In this document: positions 39,133 to 52,030 of the stretch, in pieces
Layout: the number at the start of each line of letters is the position of its first letter
Numbering within the stretch: position 1 is the first letter of the stretch
The notes under the pieces: generated by a model
What the model was told of the DNA's origin: nothing
What the model saw: the letters and a program-made list of their open reading frames with translations, nothing else
The model's database searches: none
Translations under genes and position numbers: made by a program
Source of the DNA: Oscheius dolichura
Lineage: Eukaryota > Nematoda > Chromadorea > Rhabditida > Rhabditidae
DNA: 64,000 nucleotides
Direction of reading: 5' to 3'
Assembly: GCA_932521035.1 (NCBI GenBank)
Contig: OW051492.1
Coordinates: 10,168,001-10,232,000 of the forward strand

Positions 39133-39644
39133 GCGCCTCCCCCTTTGTCCAGGAGATCGACTGCTGCTGTGCTCCTCCTCGCTCCTCTCTGATGGCAGAC
39201 CGTCGTCCCCCTGAGCCGCTTCTTATAGTCTTCTTCATCCTCTCCTCTTCGTTATTATTTATCTGGTCATTTCTTTCTATTTTCATCTGCCCTTCTCCCT
39301 TTTCCTCCTCGCTCTCCTCCCCTCTTCCCATAGCCCGTATTGCCTTCCTTTCAGCGATATTCCCCTTTATTTTACTGTTTTTTTTAAACTTTTGAACCTT
39401 TTTTCCCCTGTTCATTGTTTGTGTGTTTATATGTCCAATCTGTAGCTTTTTCTCCAGCTGTCATATTTTTTGTGTATTTTCCCCCCTCGCTGTTTATAAT
39501 TGTTTGTTAGATAAGAAAAAGAAATCGATTTATTCACTCTCATGGTGTATTCCTTATCGGATTTACCGTATTCCTTCCTTTGACTTAATTTACTGTTTTA
39601 TCAATTAACTCAACTTTAAACTAGTGACGATATCGATAGAGAAG

Positions 39645-41986
39645 ATGGAGATGGTCAATGCCCAAGATGGAATGGGCGAAAGAGTGGAGCAGGCGGTAAT
39701 GGAGAGAGTGGAGACGGCAGAGGTAGAGGATTTTCAACGGCTTTGAACTAATTGAACTGACATTTCAGACCCCTGTAAATCTTCCACAAGAAGATGAACT
39801 CAAAGAAAACGCCCTGGAAGATGACCAGGGGATGCTGATCCCGTTGAAGAAGGGAGAACGAGGCCCCCCTCCGACGACTCCTACTTTCCAAGGAGATTTG
39901 AACCATAAGGAGGTGCCAGAGGCAAGGGTTCCTGCTAATTTTTTTACCTCGTTTATTAATTTTTAAGGCGACTGTAGCTGATCAGAGGAGCCCGCTGGTG
40001 GAAAATCCTCAAAGAGAGGTTAAAGGGACAGTGGAGATCCAGGAGAACCCGGCCGGGGACAACCAAGAGGACAGACCAATGAGAAGAGCCAGCTCCAGGA
40101 CTAGTGAAGCCGTGCCGACTCAAAATGGTCAAGAAGAAGATAATCTACGAGAAGAGGAACAGGAGACGGCTCTGTCTACTGATCCCCCGAAAAGGGGAAG
40201 AGGCCGGCCCAGAAAGAACGTCCCTCTGACTGTGGAAATGGGAGATGGGGAGAGGAAAGAGGTAAGATTTCCTTGTTTTTAGAAAAGTGTATTTTAAGGT
40301 TACTGGTCACATTGAGGAAGGAGAAGTGGAGGAAGAGGACCTCCCTGTCCTGAGAAGAAGCGGCCGGCCCTGGAAAAGCATTCCTCTTCAAGAAGCCCAG
40401 AGCCCAAAGGTAAGGTTCATTTCACTGCTTTTTAAAGATTTCTATATTTTATAGACTCCGGCACAAAAGAGAGGGCGTGGTAGACCGAGAAAGACTCCAA
40501 GATCTCAAGAACAGGTTGGAATTTCTTCTTCATTTTTGACTAGAATGATATTTTAGGCCAAGATCAGTCGCACAGACAAACCCGTATCGACGCCTACGAA
40601 TGAGAGACCGAAAAGAAGACAAAGCCGTCGGCAGACTGATGATAATTCGGAAGAGGAACCTGAAGAGGCTTCGGAGACTCCAAGGCAAAGCCGCCGAGTT
40701 CTTCGAAATCTTGAACCAGAGGAAGAAGTGATTCTTTCCTTCCTATTCCTTGAATTAGAACGATATTTTCAGGATCCACAAGGAGAACAAGGCGTGGATG
40801 CTCCCATTATTAATGGTGGAGTGGCAAGAAGAGGACCTGGTCGTCCCCGGAAGCCGGAAACGCCTCGCAAGGTTGGCGTTTTCCTCTTATTTTTTAATTA
40901 GAGCAACTATTTCAGGGCACGAGACGGAGCAATAGGCTTCAGGAGGTCCTCGAAGAAAAAAAGGAGGTAGTTTTTTATTTTTTTTGGGTTAAAACGGCTT
41001 AAAATTCTAGAAATCTCCTCCCCTACGTTCCCTGGCCACTCCGAAAAAGGCGAAGGCTCAACGAGACACTGCAGCGCAGAATGAGGAGGAGGACGACACC
41101 CCGATTAGAAGGGCCTCCAGAAGATCCTCCATGGCCAGCTCCTCCGCCGTGGCCACCAGGACCCAGAGCGCTACTCCTCTCTTCAGAAGAGGCTCCACCT
41201 GGATCCCGGCCATCCGCCTCGTAAGTTTTTCTTTTAATTTTCTTTGAAGGAACTGTCAGCGAGCCGAGGAACTTCGAGAATAGATCCTGAAACGATTCTG
41301 TACAGGGCAGCTGGGAGGGTAGGCCCCGTAACGGTTCTCTATAGTCGTTTCGGGACCACATTTCGGATTTCCAGGGTCCTAACCGGATTTTCACTGTTCT
41401 AGTCTTACAGGAATACTTTATTTTCCAGAGATCGCCTTCCAAGTCGCCGTCTCCAGCTCGAACGTCTGCCACCCGAGGACGCGGCCGTCCTCCCAAGAGA
41501 AAGGTGAGTCTTGTACCCTATTTTATCCCAGAAAACAGGTCATTTATTACTGTACAAAGGTTTATATCCCCCTTTCAGGCACCTGCTCTCAGACCCCGCT
41601 CCGTGTCCGTCTCCGTCTCCATCCCGTCCTCTTCCATTCTTCGAAGATCGTCCGCTGTCGCCGCCTTCATTCCTGCTCCTACCCCGTCCTCTTCCCATAT
41701 CTCGGTGAGCCATTTTTATAGAAATAGGTCTAAATATGGTATTTTTAGGTTAAGGAGGTTATCGGGGCTTCATTTTCTCTATCGGGAACGCTGTATACCT
41801 GTCTAATGCCGGGTGGGAACCAGGAGACCCTGACCTACGGACTCCTCGATGCGGAAGGTCAGAAAATGGCTCAAAAATTTGCCGAACGGCCAGTTTTTCA
41901 TCCGTATATTTATAGAAAACTGGATTTTTAGGCTCCTCCAGTCTACCGGCACCTACTCGGCCAGCAAGAGAGTCAAATTTGACTAA
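39645..41986 (+). CDS. Multiple AT-hook protein with shared C-terminal domain
   Basis: At least 12 exons: 39645-39722, from 39769, 39968-40261, 40299-40409, 40455-40514, 40557-40727, 40773-40871, 40916-40966, 41011-41220, 41429-41503, 41579-41704, from 41749, about 500-600 residues. It carries four clear AT-hooks (KRGRGRPRKNVP, KRGRGRPRKTPR, RRGPGRPRKPET, TRGRGRPPKRK) and a degenerate one (RRSGRPWKS), with acidic and Ser-rich spacers, so DNA minor-groove binding is expected. The C-terminus carries the shared domain (EVIGASFSLSGTLYTCLMPG, TYGLLDAEGQKMAQKFAER). The end is ambiguous: read-through stops at 41931, while a phase-2 intron (donor near 41900) gives a tail ending KRVKFD at 41986, matching its neighbours' structure. 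The second intron may use a GC donor. Confidence 0.75.
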
Positions 41987-42885
41987 CAAGAAGATCGTCT
42001 TCCTTCCCTTGATTTCATTATTTCCTCCTCCTCCTCCGACTATTCCACTGTAAATTGATCCAATAAACGGCTTTCTCTTCCTATTCTTTTACTTATAGTT
42101 TTTAAGTTTTCTATCAAATTTCTGAATTATATAGGATATAAAATCCAAAAACACGTCATCCCTACCACCTCGGTCTCGTCCACCCGTCATCCCCTCCTCC
42201 TCCTCCCCGGTCTCGTATTCTTTCTTGCTCCAAAAGTCCGTCCTCCTGCTCCTCATCCCGGCAGCCTCTTCCACCCTCGTCGTCCGCCATCGTCTATTCT
42301 TTGTCTCTCCCCCTTCTCGGCAGTTTGTGCCTCATTTCGTCATTCGAACGCCCGTTCCCAGCTTTCGCACATGCCGCCACCTTCCCAGGCCATCTCCATT
42401 TCTCTCAGCTCGTCTTCCCCGTCTCTCCTGCCCTTTCTGGCACTTCTACCATATTTTTCCAATTTTTATTGCATTTCATGTATCCTCCCGGTTGTTGGCT
42501 TCTTTTCTCTCTTCAATTTGTCTCCAGATACTCTGCTCCTCTCTCAGATCATCCTCCCCATCATCTCCACTTGCTCGCCCAATTTTTCCCGCCTATTTCC
42601 TCGTCCCGTTGACCTCTATCGCCGTTCGCTTTCCTTGTTGTTTTTCCTCGCCGATTTATTTCCCCTGTCATTTCTTAATTCTTTCCGGCTATCTTATCAC
42701 ATCAGTGTTTTAAAATTGTCATATTTTATTTTTTCATATTATAATTTGAAAGTAAAATCATATTTTATTTTTTCATATGTTTTATATGGTTTCCAACCTA
42801 TATTACCTCCTATTTTTATCATATAATGTATTTATTCTATCAAATTTTAGTTTTAAAGTGCAAATTTTCGAAGATCGAAGCAAGA
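41987..42885. other. Pyrimidine-rich spacer
   Basis: Contains the likely polyadenylation site of the AT-hook gene (AATAAA near 42061) and then about 700 bases of C/T-rich sequence. The open frames here (42225-42826) are Ser/Pro/Leu/Phe-rich readings of this composition without splice support. Confidence 0.55.
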
Positions 42886-43736
42886 ATGGCAAGAACGGGC
42901 CCACGTGGTAAGAGAGATCGCAGCGGTCGTTTCGTTGTGAGTTTTCTATTCCCCGATTTGAAATAAATACCGTATTTTTAGAAAAAAGAAGGAGTCAAGA
43001 AGGAGGAGCCCGTCGTCCCGCAGGAGGAGGCCGAGCCCATCCGTCAGGAGCCGCAGCCAGCCTCCCAGGAGGAGGCCCCGATGGAACAGGAGCCTCAGGA
43101 CCTGGGGGAGATCCAGATCGTCCGAGAGCAGGTCACCCTCTACAGTGATGACGAGGACTATGATGTGAGTATTTCGTATTCTTCCTTGTACAGCACATTC
43201 TCTTCAGGAGCCGTCCTCCCCCATGCCCTACCCTCTTCCCCGTACCATTCCTAAGCACGGGACGCCTCCTCCCAGCCCAACCCCGCAGCCTCTCTTCAAG
43301 GAGTCGCCCCCTCCCCACGATTACCATCTTCTTGGTATCATTCCTCGCGGCACGTCTCCTGTCACCAGAAGTCCGCAGCCTCCTGCCAGTCCAAGCCCCG
43401 AGCCTGTCTACCACCATGTCGACGAGGTTGAAGCCGTCGAGCCCGTCATCGTAAGCTCGTTTATAATAAATTTAAACAAAAATTGTAATGTTTAGATCGC
43501 CGAGGTGATGGGCGTGGAGCTCCACCACGGCAGCAGGCTCTGGACGGTACGTGGAGATCGCGCGGGCCGTAAGGAGTATGTCTCCTACGGCCTTTTGAAC
43601 GAGCATGGAAAGCAAAAAGTTCGCGACTTCATCCAAAAGTGAGATTCTTGCTTACTTTGCTATGATATTTTCCATTTTTGTTGCCTTTCTAACATCTATT
43701 TTCAGCTTGTGTCGAAGTCCACGTGGCGATGAATAA
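42886..43736 (+). CDS. Proline/glutamate-rich protein with shared C-terminal domain
   Basis: Five exons: 42886-42936, 42982-43164, 43208-43450, 43496-43638, 43706-43736, 216 residues. A basic start (MARTGPRGKRDRSGRF) is followed by a Glu/Pro/Gln stretch and a Pro/Ser-rich middle (TPPPSPTPQPLFKE). The last two exons carry the shared domain (EVMGVELHHGSRLWTVRGDR, SYGLLNEHGKQKVRDFIQ) and, after a phase-2 intron, the tail LCRSPRGDE. An AATAAA overlaps the stop and another lies downstream. The basic N-terminus and tandem position suggest a nuclear role with the two upstream genes. No catalytic motif. Confidence 0.75.
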
Positions 43737-43956
43737 AGCAGACGCGATCTCTTCCCTCGCCTTATGTTAAAAGCATTCCGTATTGCCTTTCTAAATATCG
43801 TTTTTAAATAAATTTTCGTATTTAAAAAAATTCTTCTACTGTTCTATAAAATCAACACGGCTATCCTCTTTGTTTACCTAGAAAAATTAGAGAAGAAAGC
43901 TGAAATAGAAAAATATAACTTTATACCCGACATCTAAGTTCTTCTGTACAAAAGAA

Positions 43957-45302
43957 CTATTCTATTTTTACAATTTGTTCGGCTTCTGGATACTTCGGTA
44001 GGATTAGATTCATCTCCTTCGCCAGCGATTTGGGCACGAATCTTCCTCCGAGAAAGTGTGGTCCGGTAAAATCCTTCATGCAAAGTTTTGGCGCAGTGAG
44101 GGAGACAACAGAATGCGGGCGAATGAATGGTCCAGCACTCGTGGGTGATCCTTTTTCTACATCCCATCCTAAAATTTAGAAAAAATAATATGGAAAAGAG
44201 GAAAAAGCAAACCAGATGGAATATCAATGCAGCTTACAAAGATGCCTTTGACGTTAAGGGTGTTGATAATCTCATCGAAAGGCTCACGAACGGGTGGTTT
44301 GAAAGAAAAACCAAACATCGCATCTACTACAAAAGTAAAAGCATCCAAACTCGGTAGAGCATCAAGCACAGGAATTTCTAAAAATCAAATAATTTTTTAA
44401 AAAATAATGAAGAGCATACCTAATGCATTCATTTGGCCTACAAGCGTTGCCATTAATTCATTTTTACTCTTCTTCGGATATACACATGTTGGCTCATAGC
44501 CCTGTAAATATTTTATTACAAAAAAATAAGCACAAAAATTTACAAATTGTTGAAGGTGACGAGCACAAACAAAGCCATCTCCTCCATTATTACCAGGACC
44601 GCATAGGACAAGAACTTTACCTATAAAAAAACAAAATTTTGCAATGTTTATGCAAAACTGTGAACAGTTCACAGTAAAAGTGAAACGATTGACGTCAACG
44701 GCATGGCGAATAAGTTAATAAGAGCGGAGGTTCGATAAACCGATTACAAAAAGAAATGCAGGCAGACGACTACAGTTGCTATTATAAAAGTCTCCATTTT
44801 TATTGAAGTTCGATTCTAAATAACTAGAAAATGTATAAAATTAACCTTTTGGATAGTGAGAATTGATAGCTTGAGCACATGCAAGTCCTGCCAGTTCCAT
44901 CAACTGTTCGACTTTGAAGTTGTACTTGCCGAAGAGCAGCTGGTCAATTTTTGCTGCTTCTTCCTGCCTGGAAACATATTTTCATGTTCTTTTACTAATT
45001 TCAATTGTAGTCTACTATTTAAATTTGTTTCTGCTTCTTTCTAATGTTGGATCTACTGTGACGTGGATCTCTCGTGACTTTCACGCTCAAAACAAGGCGT
45101 AAACAAGATTTACAAAGGTTCTTTTACATCGCTGCGCATTGCTTCTCATTGTTTTTGCTTTCCAATCGTAAATATATGAAAATCTACACGTGTTCTCATT
45201 TTTATGATCAGCAATTGGTCTAAATAATAATTTCTAAGTAAAATGCACTTACCCTAAAAACCTTATATCCTTCCTACTGACTACAGCAGGTGTTGTCACC
45301 AT
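43957..45302 (-). CDS. naxe: NAD(P)HX epimerase
   Basis: Six exons: 45302-45253, 44967-44846, 44620-44544, 44501-44420, 44377-44213, 44168-43957, giving 235 residues, typical of the YjeF N-terminal family. It interconverts R and S forms of damaged hydrated NAD(P)H so that the dehydratase can repair them. Motifs: [11 protein letters not shown] at the start, the nucleotide-binding [30 protein letters not shown] with the catalytic Asp, and CIDIPSGWDV followed by SLTAPKLCM. Start at 45302 is the first in-frame ATG; no strong mitochondrial leader. Divergent from GSK-3 across a 2.2 kb spacer. Confidence 0.93.
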
Positions 45303-47530
45303 TCTTTTAGCGATGCTCGTTATGAAATGCCTATAAGAAAGTATTGTTTTTGCCATTCTATTCCCTCAAAAACAAGTTCCCCGTGGGCAAAGCCGGAATA
45401 TTTTGAACTGGCGCTCTTTCGATTCGCAGGACTCTCCCCTTATCGCGTCGAGACCATTTGCCTCTTCTCTCTGTCTCTCCGGCCGACAGAGCCGAATGCA
45501 ATTGATCGTCTCTCGCGTGCACTCTTTTTCTCTTCTTGGTTGACTATTCTCTCTCTTTCGTGTAGACTCTCGTCGCCGTCAGCCCAGGGATTTAGTTTTA
45601 TTCTGATACAAGCATCACGAATCAGAATGAAACAGTCGTCATATTGCTGTTTGTATCCGTTATATCATGGTTTACCTAGTTCATTGCGTTTGTAAACATA
45701 ATTTTGCCAATTGCCAACGTTGTTTCCCCCATTTTATGCGAGAAAACGTTCACGGGTTACACGCCAGACATATTGCTCTACGATCATGAGAAATGTTCGC
45801 ATAGATTTCGCCAATTTTTAATATATTTCTATTTCATTCTATCGCGTGATTGTTGTCCTCTTTTTTTCTATTTCGTGATACCCATCCCCGGCGCTGAGCG
45901 CGGCTTCGCTCGACTCTATCACCTGACCGCTGTTTTCTTTGATTTCTATGGAACTGTTCCTTTTTTTCTACTTCCGGTAAAATGTAATTTGGTCTCGTCT
46001 CATATCTGGGGTAGGTAAATATTCTCGTGTATTTTGTCTTCGTTTTTTCTTCACCATAATTTAGATTCTGTTTACTGCAATGACGTGCTAAAGCAACGCC
46101 CACGTAGGAGAATTTGGCAATGCGAGTTTACGAATTTTCGCTAAATGATTACATCATCTTTTCCTTTCAGCAGCAATTTTTCAAATTTGGAGCTCGTGTT
46201 TTTTGCAATCAAACATTGCACGTAATATTCGAATTTAGACCAATTTTAGCACAGGATTTTCTATTATGGAGCTTGTAGCCAATGATTGTGGGCAAAAATT
46301 AACGTTGGAATGTATTAGCGTGCCATACCAATCATATTTTTCAAATGGAAGAAAATAAACTAAAACAAAGGAAAACTTTTTGTAAAACGCAGTGCTTTTT
46401 TAGCCTGCGTGTTTCTGTCGGCTACTAGCGATTAGGTTTTTATTACAAGTTGTAAAGCCGTGTTGTAAATTTTCCTTTGGATGCCCGCTATGCCGTATGT
46501 AATTTAATGTTGTGTTCTCACCTGCAATATCAATTTCCGGCCACGTTTTTCGTCCTTTGCAGAGCTTTTAATATATTTATGCAGATCTATTTATGTAACT
46601 AATATTTGTTGGTTTATTGCTCAGTTTCTTCACCTCGTGCCACATAGCATAGCTCTGGGCTGTTTTGTGAGCGCTCCCGTTTTATCGATCCGCTTGGCTA
46701 CACTCCCTTCCTCAGTCTATCACTACCCTCTCACTACTCTTTTTTTCGTTATTATGTTTACCTGTCTGGAAAGGAACACCGAGACGCGTCTGGTCTGTCA
46801 GCCGTGACTTGATTATTGATCATGCTGTAAAAATTATTTGCGACCTGGAGGCCTTCACACGCTAAAGCTCATAGCAACGTATGCGCTGACCTTTCATCGT
46901 TTCTTGTTGCCTCCCCATTTCCAGATAAATTAATCTTCCGAGCATAGCATCATCTGGCTGTAATCATATTGCCGAAAGCATAAATTCATCCTTTGTTTAG
47001 TTTTATTGGGGGTGCAAATTGATTTTTCGCCTTATTTTGAATGTCTGAAGCGTTGCTCGTCTATATCTAAAAATAATATTTAGCTCTCTGTTGTTGCTCT
47101 TAAAACTCTAGCTTTTACGCTTATTTGTACCAATAATATCTATTTTCAGGCGGAACAAATTTCGTGTGGTCGTCTTCAAGGCGCTGCACAGTCCTCTTGA
47201 GCTTTTTCACTAGGGGACCCTCATTGTAAGTTTTATTTTTTAGTTGCTTTAGAATCTAAAGCGAAATTAGATGATAAAACCACGTGTACAAATTAAATGC
47301 TATTCGTTGTAAATGAAGCATAGCGGACAGGGAAGCGAAACGAATTTCCTTGTTTATGTAAAGAGGCTTCACTGTTTTGATAACTTTGAAAGTTTCGGCG
47401 GAAGTGCAGCGGAACATCTGAACATTACAGCGCATCATATGGTTAATGCGTAGTAATGACAAACCTGGGGGATGAAAGCCTGTGATTAGATATAAGGCAT
47501 TTCTTACACAATAACATTTTACATTTTCAG
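45303..47530. other. Spacer between NAXE and GSK-3
   Basis: About 2.2 kb, AT-rich, without a protein-coding gene I can support. An acceptor-like CTATTTTCAG followed by GCGGAACAAATTTCGTG at about 47149-47170 could mark a GSK-3 5' untranslated exon. Neither of the two main repeat families is visible here. Confidence 0.5.
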
Positions 47531-49193
<1,663 letters not shown>

Positions 49194-49857
49194 AGCTCCC
49201 TTCATTACATGATGCAGCGCCAGTGCACGACAGCCCTTGTAGCCCACACGTTCCCCTCCATGTATATACCACAGATTTTTTTAATTATTATTATTTGTCT
49301 CGCGCACGCGTCATGTGGGCCATGCCTCTTCCTCTATTTCTCGTCTCCTAGTATGAAATTATTAGACTTCCCAAAAAGGGGATAAAAAAAGTAAAGAAAA
49401 ATGTTTGTCCATCTCTTTCCCTATTTTAAATCGTCCTTATTTTTGTTACCATATTATCGTGATTTTTCGTCCGTGTGTGGCATATAAACTACTTGTGCGC
49501 GTTTCTCTGTATCCTTTTACATACTAAAGATTTTTTTCAATTAATCATTTAGTATACTCTCTCTACTACTTCTTCATCTCAATCTGACCATCTTCTCTCA
49601 ACTTACCTTTGCAAACCTCTGACAAACGAACAAAGCTCGAGAAAACTTGATGATTTTATTCGCCTCCTCTATTCTTTTTCCTCATTTGCTCCCCATATTT
49701 TTAGCCAGGCATCAAATCGATTTTTTTAGAATTAGAAAAAGGGTACGATGTCTTGTGTTGTGTATGTGGAGAATCAAGAAACTCAAATAAATATTTATCC
49801 GAAGGGCTAGAAGGAAATCACGGGATTTAGCAATAAAAGGAATGGAGAGAGATCAGA
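49194..49857. other. Convergent 3' region
   Basis: The 3' ends of GSK-3 (plus) and the NEURL2-like gene (minus) face each other. The sequence is T-rich with several AATAAA-like signals (for example AATAAATAT near 49788). No gene seen. Confidence 0.6.
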
Positions 49858-52030
49858 TCAGGTCTTTTGAAGCCGTAGACTATGCCACAAAGGGGCAGGT
49901 AAATTCCGACTAGTACAACGACCCTGATCGATGAGTTGATTCACATGACGGGTGCAGATGGCCGATAGCTTCGGAGGCGCACGAGAATGAGGCTGGACAA
50001 CGCGAACCTGAAATATTACTTTTTATTTTTTTTTATTACTGAGGAAGAGAGGGGTTGAATGGAGATCCCCTGAATTTACTAGGACGAGAATAGCTAACGT
50101 TACGGAGTAAACAACATGCACTAGTGCATTTTTGTTCATTCGTTCGTGCTGTTGGTGTAAAATTGTATATTTCCTCTAAATGTTGAAATTTTTATGTGCT
50201 AATTTTTGTTGTAATAGATTCAGCACATCATAAGGAACGATTTGATCTATGAATGATAACAAAATTCGTCAAACAAGAATTTTTACAATCAAAACTGTTT
50301 GTATCAATGGATTTTTCGTATTTTTCGTGTTCTATTGTATTTTATAACTTTTCCTTATATATTTTTAGTAAGTTGATTATTGTAAAATGTAATAGAGTAT
50401 CTAAAATATATAATTTTCATGAAAAATAAGTTAAAATTATATAAATGTACCTCTTTTGTGCTGCCGAAGACATCCACCACGGCGAACAGTGGAACATCAT
50501 CAGGAATAGCTTCCAAATTCTCTGGACACGTATCAAAGCCGTTCAAAACAACGTGTAGCCTAAAAATTATGTCCTTTTCTATTATTTTCTGCTCTGTTTG
50601 TTTATATTTTGCTCTCTTTCTCTCTCCTAGACCAGGAGTCCATTTTTTAATAGAAAACAGCTGCCTGCCACCAGCTGTAATTCATTTTCTCGCTTCTTCC
50701 TCCCCCAAGGGCATTTAGACTAAAGTTTGGTTGCTCTTTTCTTTATTTTTCAGCTGTCTGGCTATGTGCTGCTGGTGTGATAATGACCGAGTGCAAGCAG
50801 CGGAAATATTGCCCTTCAGAGGGAAGTAACTTTGAGAAGCAGGAAGTCGAGGGAATATCAGCCGGTACCTCGTATTTCCGGTCATTTGCTCAAAGTAGAC
50901 GCCAATCAGGCTGCCTTTCTCCGTTGGCAACGGAGCTTGGATGTTGTTGAAAGGGACCAGGAAGGGAGAAACAGAGACTAGCCAGGAATTTGACTCAAGG
51001 AGGCTGAATATATTTTGGATAAATTAAAAAAAATAGGGAAATGGATACCTGGAGGTCGGATGAGAATCAGGATTGAGGGTAGTCAACCCGATCCGGAGGT
51101 GACCACTCCAGCCGCCTTCTACTGTTTCTATGGAGACGAAAAAATATTCATTTTGCTTCAGGGGACGTTCCGAGAAGACGAGACCCTGAAAAGGAGGAAA
51201 TCTTTTAAATTTTGAAAGGATTCATCGATTTTTTCCAGTAATTTTCGTCTTTCCACCCCAGGAATAGCGGTTCGCCCCCTCCAGACTTTTTCCATGCCGC
51301 CGCACCCGTAGAACCTCGGCAGCGCGCAGTTCTTTTAGCTGAATGCCAGTTGCGCCAGCTGCCGAGTTTCTACGGGTGCGGCGGCACGCCGAACAGCGTT
51401 TCCTAGCCCTTCTTATTTCATTTTCAGCAAAATTTTCTTCACAAATTTCCTCTAAAAATTGAATTTTTAAAAGCTCTTGCTACCAGCGGAAAGAGCACAA
51501 AATTCTCTACAAAATAGCTTTTTCGAAAAATTAAATTTTTAGCGGGTCATAGGGCCAAAAGTTGGCACCGCCTTCTGGTCCAATAAATAGCACCCGTACA
51601 GTCTCGGCAGCTGGATTTTTTTTATTCAAACGATATAATAACGCCCGGTACCGTTTCTAAATTATACTATTTCTTGCCGAGACCTTTCGGGTACGACTAT
51701 TCCCGCCAAAATCGTCATCTACCCGGGAAACTCATTTTCGTCCAAAAATCGCTATTTCCCTTGTTTTTCTTCAAAAAGTCTATATTTTTGGTTTAAAATA
51801 TTGAAATTACTGTATATACTACTCAAGTATACTATATTCTACCTGAAAATCCAAAAAAGACCTCCAAAAATATGAAAAATTAAAGGATTGCTGACCTTTT
51901 CAAAGCTGATCCTCCGCAGCGCCCGCTGGCGCTGTTCCAGCAGTTCAATATTCTCTCCATGATATGGATGAAATAGTACGGGGCTGTCCTTTGACGTCGA
52001 CGGAGAATTGTCAATTTCCGTGTTCGTCAT
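49858..52030 (-). CDS. Neuralized-repeat/SOCS-box protein (NEURL2-like)
   Basis: Five exons: 52030-51896, 51185-51049, 51003-50869, 50559-50451, 50007-49858, all in phase, 221 residues. One neuralized homology repeat is visible: FHPYHGENIELLEQRQRALR, GLVFSERPLKQNEYFFVSIE, GGWSGHLRIGLTTLNP, GSLIGVYFEQMTGNTR, LHVVLNGFD, and the end VPLFAVVDVFGSTKEV. The C-terminus (CTRHVNQLIDQGRCTSRNLP, then LPAPLWHSLRLQK) looks like a short SOCS box. Single NHR plus SOCS box is the architecture of NEURL2/Ozz, the substrate adaptor of a Cullin-5 ubiquitin ligase in muscle. Introns 1 and 3 hold hairpin elements or AT-rich filler. Confidence 0.8.
51294..51388. repeat. Hairpin element, GCACCCGTA family
   Basis: GCCGCCGCACCCGTAGAACC and GTTTCTACGGGTGCGGCGGC; the outer GCCGCC pairs in this copy only. 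Located in intron 1 of the NEURL2-like gene. Confidence 0.75.
51591..51697. repeat. Hairpin element, GCACCCGTA family, weaker copy
   Basis: CACCCGTACAGTCTCGGCAG and TTGCCGAGACCTTTCGGGTA around an AT-rich loop. The outer arms do not extend. Located in intron 1 of the NEURL2-like gene. Confidence 0.6.

Noticed and set aside
42225-42826. Long open frames downstream of the AT-hook gene
   Set aside because: Ser/Pro/Phe/Leu-rich translation of a C/T-rich spacer in several frames at once; no coding signature.
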